This document shows positions 42,986-53,974 of a DNA stretch of 64,000 nt, in pieces. The stretch is from assembly GCA_039621445.1 (NCBI GenBank), contig CP154956.1, positions 83,634,474 to 83,698,473 on the forward strand. The letters are read 5' to 3'. The position numbers were made by a program, and so were the translations under genes. The stretch's first letter is position 1, and the number at the start of each line of letters is the position of its first letter. This stretch comes from Euglena gracilis (lineage: Eukaryota; Euglenida; Euglenophyceae; Euglenales). The notes below the pieces were generated by a model that saw nothing but the letters and a program-made list of their open reading frames with translations, did no database searches and was not told the DNA's origin.

Positions 42986-43545
42986 AGGTAGGAAAACTGA
43001 CTGGAAAAACAACGGAGCTTCCGCCAGAAAAAAAAATGCTCCCGCTGGAAAAAACAAACCGCGCTTCCGTAAGGAAACAAAACAGCGATTCCATTGGGAA
43101 AACTTCGCGCGGAAAAGCAGACATTCCTTTCATTTTAGGTGTTTACTGGTAAGACTGCAAACAATCAGCAATATCTCACCAAATCAAGCCTCGGAAATTT
43201 GTGAAATATCGAGAAATTTCGCAAAAAAAACGAAAAAAAAAAGTTGTTTGGGATAATGATCTTTTCGGAGAATGATATAAAAAAATGGGTAGGAACGAGG
43301 GGGGAGCAGGTTCGATATAAAGACAGGTGGGGGGGGGGTCCGGACCCCCCTGCGGGCCAGGAGGGGGGGGGGTGGGGGGACCGTTAAATAGCAGCATCAG
43401 GGGGGGGTGTCGAAGCCCTGAGGAGGGGTGGGTTTAGGCATTGTTACATGAACATTGCCATCACAAAGACGTTATCACTTACCGGAGGTGCTTTCTTGCA
43501 CGCTTGCAAGCCAAGCTGCCTCATCCTTGCCTTGCCTTGCAGACC

Positions 43546-43617
43546 ACCCCAGTGGATTTGGCCGGCCCCATCCCATTTCCCCTGCCCCCCCCCCCTTCCT
43601 GGCCCAATTCTCACCGG
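43546..43617 (+). CDS. Small candidate exon
   Basis: Acceptor TTGCCTTGCAG ends at 43545 and donor GTATGT starts at 43618. The frame reads TTPVDLAGPIPFPLPPPPSW then PNSHR, ending in phase 0. Another candidate from 43951 (acceptor TTGCCAG) reads SSAADPRCPAEFSTRCPFPH. They may belong together; no family recognised. Confidence 0.4.
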
Positions 43618-44317
43618 TATGTGAATGCCGAAGGGCGTCCTGTGCATGTGCTCCCACTTTTTGCCTCACACCATGCTACAGGCGCACACACTACCTTTGG
43701 TTAGTGGTGCCTCCCTGTCTTTTTCAATGGCTACCTCACCTTTCCCCACAAATGTTTTTTCAATTGCTGTTTTTCAAGAATACGCTTGTCTCAAATTGTG
43801 CTTAATTTTTGTTAAAGTTTTTTGTCTCATATTTGTGAAATTTTTTATTCACAGAATGACATAATTCGGCATTTTTCCCAAAAAATATTTGTATAATTTT
43901 TGAGCCTCGCCTTTGATCCCTCTTGAGCCTTTTGTTGGGGTCCGGCACTGGCCATTGCCAGCGGTCCTCGGCAGCCGACCCGCGCTGCCCTGCGGAGTTC
44001 TCCACACGATGCCCCTTCCCGCACATTGCCTGGGATCACCCATGTCAGGGTGTCTGGTGCCGAAAACAGTGTCGTTTCCCCCCACAGCACTGGCATCCTT
44101 GTCCAACGTTGTTCCTGGAAGTTGAATGAATCAAAACTGCTGGCTGGAAAACAGGTTCAGCTGCCTGGCACCTCAAGTGCAGCTGTTGGTTTTTCTGGCA
44201 TCGGAATTTTTCGGCGGGGCCAACCCTGTAAGAAATCGACCCTCCGTCATGTCAGGAGATCTCTTTAGTTGGAGAAGGCCAGGCCTAGATCAAAATCCCA
44301 TGTGGGGTGTCTTTGGG

Positions 44318-44382
<65 letters not shown>

Positions 44383-44425
44383 ACACCCACCCACCCACCC
44401 ACCCACCCACACACACACACACACA

Positions 44426-44476
<51 letters not shown>

Positions 44477-44594
44477 GCTCGCTCGCTCGCTCGCTCACTC
44501 AGTCACTCACTCACTCACACACTCACTCACTCACTCACTCACTCACTCACTCACTCACTCACTGACTCAAACACACACACACACACACACACAC
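44318..44594. repeat. (AC)n / (ACTC)n microsatellite
   Basis: AC runs with ACCC and AAGC interruptions pass into GCTC and ACTC tetranucleotide units, then return to AC. Confidence 0.97.
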
Positions 44595-45214
44595 AAATGA
44601 AAATAAAAGTCAAATGAATTGATTAAGTAAAAGACCAAACTTTTTTGCGAATGCAGTGGTCTAAATCCCGGTGACCATGATTTTGCCGCCCTCCACGGAC
44701 TGGGGAGGGGGGGGGCGTGCACTTTGCGCCTCCACTGCTTCCTGCCCCCTGGGCACTGCCGTCCCCGCGGTGACCTCTGGGGGGAGGTTGCTTTGGATTT
44801 TCTTATGAATCTTGATGATGATGAAATGCCACACACCCTATTGCATTTGGATGGTAATGTTTGGTTTCTTTAACCAGCCTGGCAAGCGGCTGGGTTCCCC
44901 CTAAGCCCAAGGGGAGGGGGGTCTAGGTGGCATTCTTTTCCGGCCAACCAACTTGACTTTCGAAAAATCTTCTGATGGTGCGTTCCTCTTGGTGAAATTT
45001 TCTGTGTGGGTTCGTGCTGAACAAAATAAAGCCTCAACGATGGTTTTTTTTGTGATTTGGAAGCGTTCAAACGTTTTAATAAGAAGCACAGTTTGCTGGG
45101 ATTCTATTGTGCTTTCTGGTGAAGAATAATAATCAGAATAATGGTGAAGAATACGCAGTGTGTGCGTTCTATCTGCCCGTTTTTGGTGTTTCTAGATCCT
45201 TTTTTGGTATCCAA

Positions 45215-45390
45215 ATTAGCAAAAAAAAAATCGATGTTTTAAAAATATCTCGAAAATGAAGCAAAATCAAAGGAAATGTCCGGAGACCTAAATTGAAGCC
45301 CTTACAATGCCCTATCTAACGGTATTTTGATTTCCCCGCAACTCCCCGCCTAGCCCGAAACATGACCGATTTACAGCCCAAAACAGCGCG
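45215..45390. repeat. Dispersed repeat copy
   Basis: Shares, in the same order, ATCGATGTTT, AAATGAAGCAAAA, CAAAGGAAATGT and ATCTAACGGTATTT with 12160-12330, where the words are GTCGATGTTT, TGTGAAGCAAAA, CAAAGGAAATGT and ATCTAACAGTATTT. A partial copy lies at 11985-12120. Confidence 0.75.
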
Positions 45391-47839
45391 GCAAGCTTGC
45401 GACTTCGCCCGTTTTTTGGCCCTGTTTTGGGCCAAAAAAATCATGTTAAAAACCTCACGTCCAATTCGCAAAAAGCCGGAGGAAATGGGGTCCAGCTGGC
45501 GACTTCCTGCCGCATCAGGTTGGAATCCCAGCCATTGCACCCCGCGGTCCTTAAACAAAGGAATGCCTCGGACAGCAGAATGGGAATGCAATTTGATTTC
45601 CATCCCCCGACCTCTCGGGTCATCATCCCACCACGCGGCGGTGCCAGACCCGCCCCGCGGGGCAATCCCGTCCGCGACATTCCCCCGTCGTGGCCCCGCC
45701 TCCCACAAGGCCACCTCGCGATACGGCCGTACCCCGCCCGCCCCCGCCCCCTCTCCCCTGATGGCTGAGCCAGCGGCAGCGACTGCCCCGTCCTCCTTGC
45801 CGCTCCTATCACCCCCCGCCCCGCCCTTATACCGTTGCCGCTGAATTCCCCCCTGATTGTGCCGCGGTCGGCATTGCCTCCACATGTGCAGGTGCGTCAA
45901 GGAATCAGGCAGATGGCAATCCATTACAATCCATTTTTTGAATTTTATAAAAGGGACTTGATCCATTTTTTCTGCTCTTTCTTGCTCTTTCTTGCGTTTT
46001 TTTTTTTGCTCTCACTTGAAGCTGTGCTACCCGCTGTGGAAGTACTACAAAACATATTTATTATATTTGACCTCTATATCGACACATATTTTGTTGGAGT
46101 TGGGGAATAGAACAAGGTCTTGATGGCATGCGATTGAATGAAAATCGGGGTGGGGGAACAAACATTTTTTTTTGAAAATGGGCTGAATAGCAGCTGGGAT
46201 GGGGATGTCTTCAGGGGAAAAAGGTTTCAGTGCGTGAGGAAGAATTAGCTTCAGACATTTGTAAAGGAAATATTTACGAGCCTAATTTTGTGGTGAAACT
46301 ACGGTCCAGGGGTTTTTTTTTAGTCTTGGACCCCCTCCCCCCGGGGGGCGGGGGGGGTAGGGTGGGTGGGTCCCTTGGACCCCCTCCCCCCGGTGGGGGG
46401 GGGCCAGGGATGGATGGGAAGCCCTTCGGTATTGAGGTAGGTGGTAGGGGGGGGTCCCGACCACCCCCCCCCCCTGGGGGGGTAAGGTGGTAGGGGGGGG
46501 TCCGGACCACCCCCCCCCCCCTAGATGTTGGGAGGGGGGGGTCCGGACCCCCCACCCCCCCCCCCTTGAGAGGTGCCAAACATAGCAGAAAATGTTCTTC
46601 CGGCGCTGCGCGCCGGAAAATGAGCAAAAAACACCCCTTTTGCTGACTTTTGGCCATATTGCCCATTTTTTGATGTGTTGGTGTTTTCCCCCCAAAACAT
46701 GTTCAAAAAAATTCAAAAAATGAGCATTTTTGGATCGATTTTCACAGAAAAATCAGGGTTTTTTGACCGATTCCGACCCGATTTCCGGCCCTTTGCCCAT
46801 CCATGAAATCGAAAAAATTTCGGCCCCCCCTCAGTTTCGAGGTAGGAGGGGGGGGTCCGACCCACCCCCCCCCCCTCCGTGTCGGGAGGGGGGGGGCCGA
46901 CCCACCCCCCCCCCCCTCAAGGCTTCCCATCCATCCCTGGGGGGGGCTGATGGGTATACCTTTTTCGGCGCCTTTGGCGCCGAAAATTTTGAAAAAGGTG
47001 CTATTTTTAGCATTTTCGGGCAAAAGTGGGTGGGCCTCCGGGACCCCCCCCCCCTCCCCCGGGGGGCCCCACCCCTGGGGGTGGGTGGGTGGGTGGGTGC
47101 CGACCCCCCCCTGCGGTTGGTAGTTGTTTTCTTTTCTTTCTGGCTTTCATCGTGGTGTTTTTTTTGAAATTTTTTTTACAAAAATAATCAAATAATTACA
47201 ATCAATAGAGCACAGAACGCCATCACCGACATTTTTTTTTTGCTTTTTGGCCAGTCCCCTGGGCAAAAGGCCGACAATTTTCCTGTCCCCTTACAGTTTT
47301 GAGGGAGGGGTCCAACCCTCCCCCCCTCACGGCAACCAAAATGAACGATTGATCAGCCTGCAGGAAATTGATTGGCGAGGAATGATTTGGTCGATTAATA
47401 GATCGACCGGATTATTTTGATACAGTTCAGCAAAAAAGTGCTATTTTAAGATTTTTTGAATTCTTTTTTGGACATCGGGACCCCCCTGCAAACGCTCTGA
47501 GGATGATCGCCTCTGGTCTTTGCCATTCCCACTTTGGGCTGGGAGAATCTGGTTCAAATGTGAATTTGTGTCAAGTCCTCTGGATAATGTTGCCCCGAAA
47601 AAGTGAGTGGCTCCAAAAAAATTCACAAGCTTCGCTAACATTCAAAAAAAAATCGAAAAATGATTTCTGCTGACGTCAAACAGCACAACAAACGCGGTTG
47701 TGTCCCCCCCCTGCTGGATTCCCAAATCCTTATGCACAGAGCGTTATCAGGGAGGACAGCGAAATTCGCCGCTGCCCGAGGACCGTTTATGCCCTTGCCA
47801 TGGGTTGTTTTGTACCCCTGGTTTCTCATGATACAGTAT

Positions 47840-48187
47840 GGGGATGCCCACCCTGCGGTGTCAGGTGTCAGTGCAGTGGCACTGTGTGGCACTGCAGGCC
47901 GTTTAACCCGTGTGCAAGCGCCTTCAATGATGTAGCATAATGCAGGCAAGCATTTTTGGGTCATTGTTCGATGTTTCTAGCCAGAAGTGGTCAAATTGGC
48001 CCAAAAAGGAAATTTTTTTTTCACAAAACGACGAATTGCCCTTAAATGGCCCCCAAAAAAAACCAATGAGTAAAAACAAGTAGTTTAACGTCCCGTAGTG
48101 CCACACAGTGCCACGCAGTGCCCACGCAGTGCCCACGCAGTGCCCACCCAGTGCCATGCGGTGCCAGCACTGCAGGTGGGCATCCCC
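47840..48187. mobile_element. 348-bp inverted-repeat element (MITE-like)
   Basis: GGGGATGCCCACC at 47840 is matched in inverse by GGTGGGCATCCCC ending at 48187. Further in, both arms carry repeated CAGTGCCAC-type words (47870-47905, 48097-48170). The trinucleotide TAT flanks both sides, too short to prove target duplication. Confidence 0.7.
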
Positions 48188-48424
48188 TATCGCTACGAAT
48201 AGGAGTTGTTGATCAGGATTTGAAGGGCTCACAGAGGTATCCCTCCCCAGCAAAGAGCACAGCGCGCCCGCGGCGCGCAGCAGTGCTTGCACAGCGGGGC
48301 CAACGGCGATGCCGACCGCCCCCTCCTCTCCCAAGCCTCTGGGTGTGTGCTGTGCTCCTGCACGTTGGGGTGGACCACAGCTTCCCTTCCGCCCTCCCCC
48401 CCCCCCACCCTCCGGTGGCGTTGC

Positions 48425-48600
48425 CACCCCTGCCCCTCTGCAATGCCCTCTGCCGAACCATTCCGTCGCTCGACAACCTCTCCATCGATCAGCCATACAG
48501 CACCTCGACTTGCCCCCCCCCCCACCAGATGCCATGCCCCAGCTCACGCCAGGTTTCTATTTTGACTCCGAAGACCCCCCCAAGGGTTCCAGGGCCGGAC
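48425..48600 (+). CDS. Two candidate exons, unrecognised
   Basis: A block at about 48425-48510 reads NALCRTIPSLDNLSIDQPYS. A second starts after a poly-C tract and acceptor CACCAG ending at 48528 and reads MPQLTPGFYFDSEDPPKGSR. Both have protein-like composition in only one frame. They are about 40 bases apart and may be one short intron apart. No family recognised. Confidence 0.35.
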
Positions 48601-50484
48601 CCACTGGGGGTTTCTAGGTGGGAAGTTTTCAAACATGGCAATTATTTGTGGAGGGGGTTTCACCCCCCTCCTCCGAGAGGTCCGACGCCTTGTTGGGTGG
48701 GTGGGGGGACCCCCCCCCATGGATTTTAAAAGAAGACATTCAATCCCAGAGTGTTCCGCAACGCAAATTACTCCCTGAAATCAATGCCCCCTCAGTGACT
48801 CGCATATTTGTGGCTTCTTTGAGGAGGGTTGGATATGAATGGCAGGGGGAAAATTCAAATGAAAATTCAAATTTCAAGAGAGAACCCATTTGCACGTCTA
48901 TTTTTTGGATTTTTCAGGAAAAAAGTGCCGGTGGTCTTATTATCTTTGGGGTGTCCGTTTTTTTTCTGGATTGTTACAGAAAATCCAATGCCTTATTTGG
49001 GGGTGGATATTCATTTTTCCTCGCGCAGAGTGCTGAATTTGTGTGAAGTTTTGCTGCAAGTTTCAGTAGTAAAGCTGTTCTGGCATCCTTCTGGGTGGGG
49101 ACCAGGGTGAAGTCAGGGACAGCCAGCCAGCCAGCAGCTTTTTCCAGCCACCTGTTCCCAGCCAGGCTGCAGACCCCCCTGGGAGGGGGTCAGCTGACTG
49201 GGACCCGAGAAAAATAAACAAAATCCAATCCAGGTGGGTTGGGGTTTTCAGCATTTTTGAGATGAAAACCACTCAAAAACCCTCAAAAATGCCATTTTCG
49301 GCCATTTTTGACCGCCCCCCCCCCAAAGGGGCCAGCGAGCACCTTTTTCCAGCCGGGCAGATGGACCCCCCAGGGGGTCCTCAAGAAAACCAGGGGACCC
49401 AAAGGCAGATTACTATTTTTAAGGAAGAATTTTGTAAGGTTTTTAAGGGGGGTTTAGGGTTTTAATTGGTTTTTAAGGCATTTTCAAATTGTATTTTCCA
49501 TGGGCGGTCAAAGAGCCATCTGGGCATTCAACCAACGTCGGTCCAGGTTCAAAATCAAACCTATTTTTCCCCCTGAGTTTTGTGTGGATTGACAATCTTC
49601 CAGCGATGCCAGAAATTATTTACCCCCCCCCCCCACAGTTGGCCACAGTTGGCACAGTTTTTTGCTGAGATTTTGCGACTTCTTTTTTGCTCAAGGCGAC
49701 CACCCCCCAGGATGCTTCGTCCTCCGCCCAAATATTAAGTCTCCCCCTTTGCGTTGCCGGTCCCAGGCACTCTGCGTGCTGTATGGGCTCATTTTCGGTG
49801 GGGGTCTTTCCCCTCTGACCCCTATAAGCCCTGCATATGTGGTCGATTGGAGACCCTCCCTTCCTTGTTGAGTGCATGGACGCCGCCGAGGGACAGACCT
49901 GGCGCTCTGTTGGCCGGTCGCCACCCCACACCACTCGTTGAACGTTTCGGCCGCAGTGAACGTGTCGCTTTCTGCCCACAGCTGGCTGGAAATGAGCTGC
50001 TGGCTGGACCCCCCCCGGGGGGGGTATTGGGGGGGGTCTGGGGCTGGAGGGGGCTGGGCTGGGCTGGGTTGGGTTGGGTGAGAAAAACAAAACTTTCTAA
50101 AACATTTTTGCCATTTTCGACATTTTGATGGATGGAGCTAGATCAAGGCTGGGGGTTGTGATGGAGGAAGCTGTGATGAGGGAAAAAAATGCAGGGATAG
50201 GTGGGCTGGGCAGCCCAGTTGGCTGGCCAGCCTGCGGCCGGCCAGCCAACCAACGAAGGCCGGGCTGGCTCGGCCTCCGGCCCGGCTGGACCCAACTTTA
50301 TTTCACTCGACCCCCCGTGGGGGGGGGGCTCCCAGCCCGAATTTGGGCTGCTGGCTGGATTTGAGCTGCTGGCTGGCTGGACCCCCCCCCCCGGGGGGAT
50401 AGGGTACCCTCCGGCTTAAGAAAACCCCTGCTTGGCCTGGTTTAAAGCCATGCGGACAACATATCTGGCCCGCTTCTGATGCAG
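48601..50484. other. Intron-like stretch with CAGCCAGC repeats
   Basis: Contains several diverged copies of a repeat built on CAGCCAGCAGCT and GAGCTGCTGGCTGGACC (49118-49200, 49985-50080, 50330-50400), each with a C-run/G-run block. Similar copies are at 8520-8580, 52435-52620 and 53310-53690. A possible short coding block at 49879-49985 was not resolvable. Confidence 0.6.
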
Positions 50485-50532
50485 TTCGCAGCCAATGACA
50501 TGTGCACACAGTCGGTTGATGGTGAAATACAG
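50485..50532 (+). CDS. Small candidate exon
   Basis: Acceptor TGATGCAG ends at 50484; donor GTGTGG starts at 50533. Sixteen codons in phase 0 read FAANDMCTQSVDGEIQ. The CTQSVDG word recalls CVQS-DG in the beta-propeller of BBS9-type proteins, but the match is too short to use as a name. Confidence 0.35.
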
Positions 50533-51091
50533 GTGTGGCAATTCAGTAACGTAATGCCTTCCGGCCAGTGGCTACGATTCCCCCATTCTTTTGTTTCCTG
50601 GAAAGCTGCCTCAAGCTTCCTCCTAAAGGTGTCTGTGTGTGTGTGTGTGTCTGTCTGTCTGTGTGTGTGTGTGTGTGTTTTGACGTCTGCAGATTTTTGA
50701 ATGCCCTGTCATCCCACACCCACATGTGCTTACTCCCACCTTTCATGTTTGCTTAATCACCCAAAGTTGCCCCTAACTTGTAATCCCCCCCATTATGGGA
50801 CTTTTTTTAAAACTCGTTTTGCCCTGTGCCACCCCCCAGATGCAGCGTTCTTAAGAAAAAAACCGAAGCCAAACAGTCGGAAAACAAGTCAGCTTTTGCT
50901 CGCATCAAGTGCATGCCGCGTGCGTTGCATCCCCAGCCTCTTCAAGAATGGGTAAAAACACCCACCGGGCAACTTTGTTCGTTTTTCGTCCCCCCCCCCC
51001 ACCACTACGTCCCCCCCCCCCCGGCGCCGTACTTTGGCCCCCTCCAGGCGTCTGATGCCGGGCGTTGCCATCCGCAGCCCCTGACGCCGCG

Positions 51092-52045
51092 ATGCAGTCC
51101 CCATTCTGGCGAGGATGCCTGCTGGGTGTGGCGGTGGGGGCCGCCACAGTGTACTGCCTGGCCAGGCCAAGGTCAGTGGACCCCTTCCCCCCTCACCCGT
51201 GCCAGGCTTGTGCTTAGTCGGGTGCCCACCCCACGGGGGGGGGGGGGGCGGTGCTAGGGGCAGGCACCCCATAGCACCCGATCCTTCCCCCCTGGGGGGG
51301 GGGGAGGGTTTTGGGGGGTGCCTGCCCATAGCAGGCACCGACCTCCGACCCCGGCGCCGAAGGCGACGGGGGCCCAGAAAGGCCATTTTCAATGAAAATT
51401 TTCTGGGTCCTCCCCCCCCGGACCCCTACCACCCCCCCCGGGGGGGGGGCCTGCTAGGGGCAGGCACCCTATGGCACCCACCCACCCCGTCCCCCCCGGT
51501 CAGTAAGCACAAGCATGACCCGTGCCTTGAGGTCAGCCGGTGTTTCTTGTGTTATCCTGTGTGTTATGGTCTTGTGCTATGCTTTGGTGGTCAAGGATTA
51601 CAGCAAGCATTCTGGTGCTGAAGGTTGGGAAACCCAGGAATGGGCTTGTTTTTGTGCTTTCTCGGGCAACGATCCTCCAGCCTCTCCCTTCTGCCGAAGC
51701 GGCAAACACCAAGAAGCAAGCCAAAATTGGTTTTGGTTCCTTCTGGTCGCCTGCAGGGGGGATGCAAATGTCTTTTTTTATGTTGTGTTATTTTTTTGTT
51801 GTTTTTTATTTTTTATTTTTTTGATAAAATTCGTTTCTCTGTTGTTTTTATTGCTTTTGGTCAATCTTCCAAACGCTTTTGCCTCCTTCCAGTGAGAGGT
51901 GTAGGGGGTGCTGAAACGATGCCTGCCCCTGCTTCGGGTGGTGCGGCAGCCACCATCTGCTGACGACAGCGAGGCCACTGGCGACGACGCCTGCTATTCG
52001 CTGGTCAGAGGGCTCTGCGTACATGAGCAACATGCATTGCAATAA
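51092..52045 (+). CDS. Short membrane-anchored protein, tentative
   Basis: ATG at 51092 opens MQSPFWRGCLLGVAVGAATV then YCLARPR, a classic signal-anchor helix, with donor GTCAGT at 51172 (phase 2). A candidate terminal block at 51905-52045 reads VLKRCLPLLRVVRQPPSADD then SEATGDDACYSLVRGLCVHE before TAA. An alternative frame from acceptor TTCCAG (51892) reads RGVGGAETMPAPASGGAAAT then IC and stops. Neither phase matches the first exon, so a further exon is missing or the two blocks belong to different genes. The 315-bp element lies in the intron. Confidence 0.4.
51203..51517. mobile_element. 315-bp introner-like element, copy A
   Basis: Begins CAGGCTTGTGCTTAGTC and ends TAAGCACAAGCATG, giving 14-bp inverted ends with one mismatch. 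A perfect 8-bp duplication ACCCGTGC flanks it (51195-51202 and 51518-51525). Interior: a C/G-run hairpin, GGCAGGCACC words repeated in inverse, and a GGCGCCGAAGGCGACGG palindrome at 51353. It is closely similar along its length to 54040-54358. It lies just downstream of a GT donor, within an intron. Confidence 0.93.
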
Positions 52046-53974
52046 CGCCCCCCCCCCCCGGTGCTTCGTGCTTGGACCCATTTATTAAGTTGGAGGAGAC
52101 CCAGTCCAACCCCCGGGGGTCCAGCCCACAGGTCACAATCATTTGGTCAGTGGCCGACCCCCCCCCCCCGGGGGGTCGGGACTGGTTTTTTTCAGAGTGA
52201 CTGACTGCCCCCCCAGGGGGGGTCGGCAAAAAAAACCGCTAAAGTGACCCGGCTCGGAAGGCACCGGAATTTTTTTTAGCCTTTTTTGCATGCTTTTGGT
52301 CAAATTTTCTTTTTTGGATTCAGAGTGGCCGACCCCCGGGGGGGGGGGGGGACTGACTGGTTTCCCGAAAAAGGTGACTGATTGGTTTTTTTCATTCTAG
52401 TGACCCCCCCCCGGGGGTCGGAATAAATTGTGTGGTGCAGCCAGCCAGCAAGCAGCTCTTTTTTCCAGTAAGCAGCTCTCAGCTGGGCTCAGACCCCCCC
52501 CCCAGTTTCCACTGAAATAAAGTTGGGGCAGCCTTCCTTTTTGCCCCAGACCCCCCACCCCCCCTAGGGGGGTGGGGTCCGACCAATGCCTGTCTTCCCG
52601 CAGCACCTTTTTTCAGCCGGCCGGATGGAGTGTCTTTTACAAACCCCCTGGCTCACCCCTGCCTCCTGCGTGGCTTTCTTAGTTTCCCTGAAAGTTGATT
52701 TTCCCCATTAATTTGTGTTCATTGTCCCTCACTGGGGAGGGGGGAGGTTGTTTGACCCCCAACCCCAACACCGAAAGTTTGCCCCCTGCACCTGATAGTC
52801 AAATTTTGGGGGGGTGTTGAATTGGGCACCCCCCTCCCCCAGCAATATCGGGCCGAATAGACACCAATGGCGGTTTGCCCAGTCACTGTTGAGGTGTTAA
52901 AAGACACGGCTTTTTTCAGGACCTGGGGTTGGGGGAGCCGCATCCCCCAGGGGGAGATCGCTGGGGGTTGGTTTGGGCCCAAAGAATTTTGGAGAATTAC
53001 AGAGCGTGCACGTAATTGGCCTCCTGGCAAAGGGAATTTCAACCCCTTTCACCTTGTGAGGATGTTTTATTGAGCTGTGGAATCCTGGTCGTAATAGCTA
53101 CAACTGGTTGGTGATGCCGCTTCCGGGCTCCTCACCGTCAAAAGTCATTGTCGGAAAAACGGAGCATTCCCGCTCCAGGGGCAGTTCCCTCTGCACCATA
53201 CTATGACGCTGACCCAGAGCCTGACGGTCGTGGCTTCCCCCACACTGGGACATGCACCTGCCAGACTTGGTTTTGGTTTTGAAACCCCTGTCTTGACTGG
53301 TGGCTGGCAAGGTTTCTTAAGCCAGGGTCCAGCCAGCTAGAACTTTTTTCAGGCCATCAGCTCCCATTTGGGCTCACCCTCACCTCCGGTTCGACTGGAA
53401 ATGAACTTTTCCAGCCGTCAAAGCCCGGCTGGACCGAGAAAAAAAATTGGCACAAATTACCAAAGATTTTCAGGGGGAAAAAAGTGACAAATGGCCAAAA
53501 AATGAATTTTTTTTTGTCTGTCACCTCAAAAAATTTCTTTTTTCGCTAAAATTTTTCAACCCAGCTGGTTTTGGGCTGTATTCCCATTTTCAGTTTCTAG
53601 CCTGGTGGCAGGTTGGACCCTCCTGTGGGGTGGGGTCCAGCCAGCACCACCTTTTTCCAGCTGGCTTGTGGGAACCCCCCCCCCCGGTTCCTCAAGATTT
53701 CCTTGTGTCCGGAGTTTTGGTGTTGCTCCAAAATTTTTTGGCTGTTTTTTTTTTCCGACCCCCAACTGTAAGGGCCCTCCGACTGGGTTCTATGGAGGGC
53801 TTTATCTTCATTTATGGGAGTTCATTTAATAGCATTGAATTGCCGAAGTCAAGCAACCGATTGCCCATAATTGGGGGCTTACCCCCAGTGGGTTGAACGT
53901 GACCTTGAAGCCCACGGCCCTGCATTTGGGTGGGGCGGAAACCTCGGTCTGGGGCCGATTCGACCGTCTGCGCC
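52046..53974. other. Intergenic or intronic stretch with repeats
   Basis: Holds a GACTGACTGG-family copy at 52145-52430, CAGCCAGC-family copies at 52435-52620 and 53310-53690, and otherwise T-rich DNA. A block at 53100-53290 is open on both strands; one + frame reads IPAPGAVPSAPYYDADPEPD, without clear splice sites. No gene is claimed. Confidence 0.55.

Larger units (their letters stand above)
44595..48420. other. Stretch without a secure gene
   Basis: Contents: a GC-rich block at 45620-45840 with no convincing frame; a dispersed repeat at 45215-45390 matching 12160-12330; G/C homopolymer blocks with two GGCGC-type palindromes at 46320-47120; and an inverted-repeat element at 47840-48187. 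No RNA gene seen. Confidence 0.55.

Noticed and set aside
45441-45844. GC-rich frames on both strands at 45.4-45.8 kb
   Set aside because: Three overlapping frames are equally open because of GC bias; no motif or splice structure favours any.
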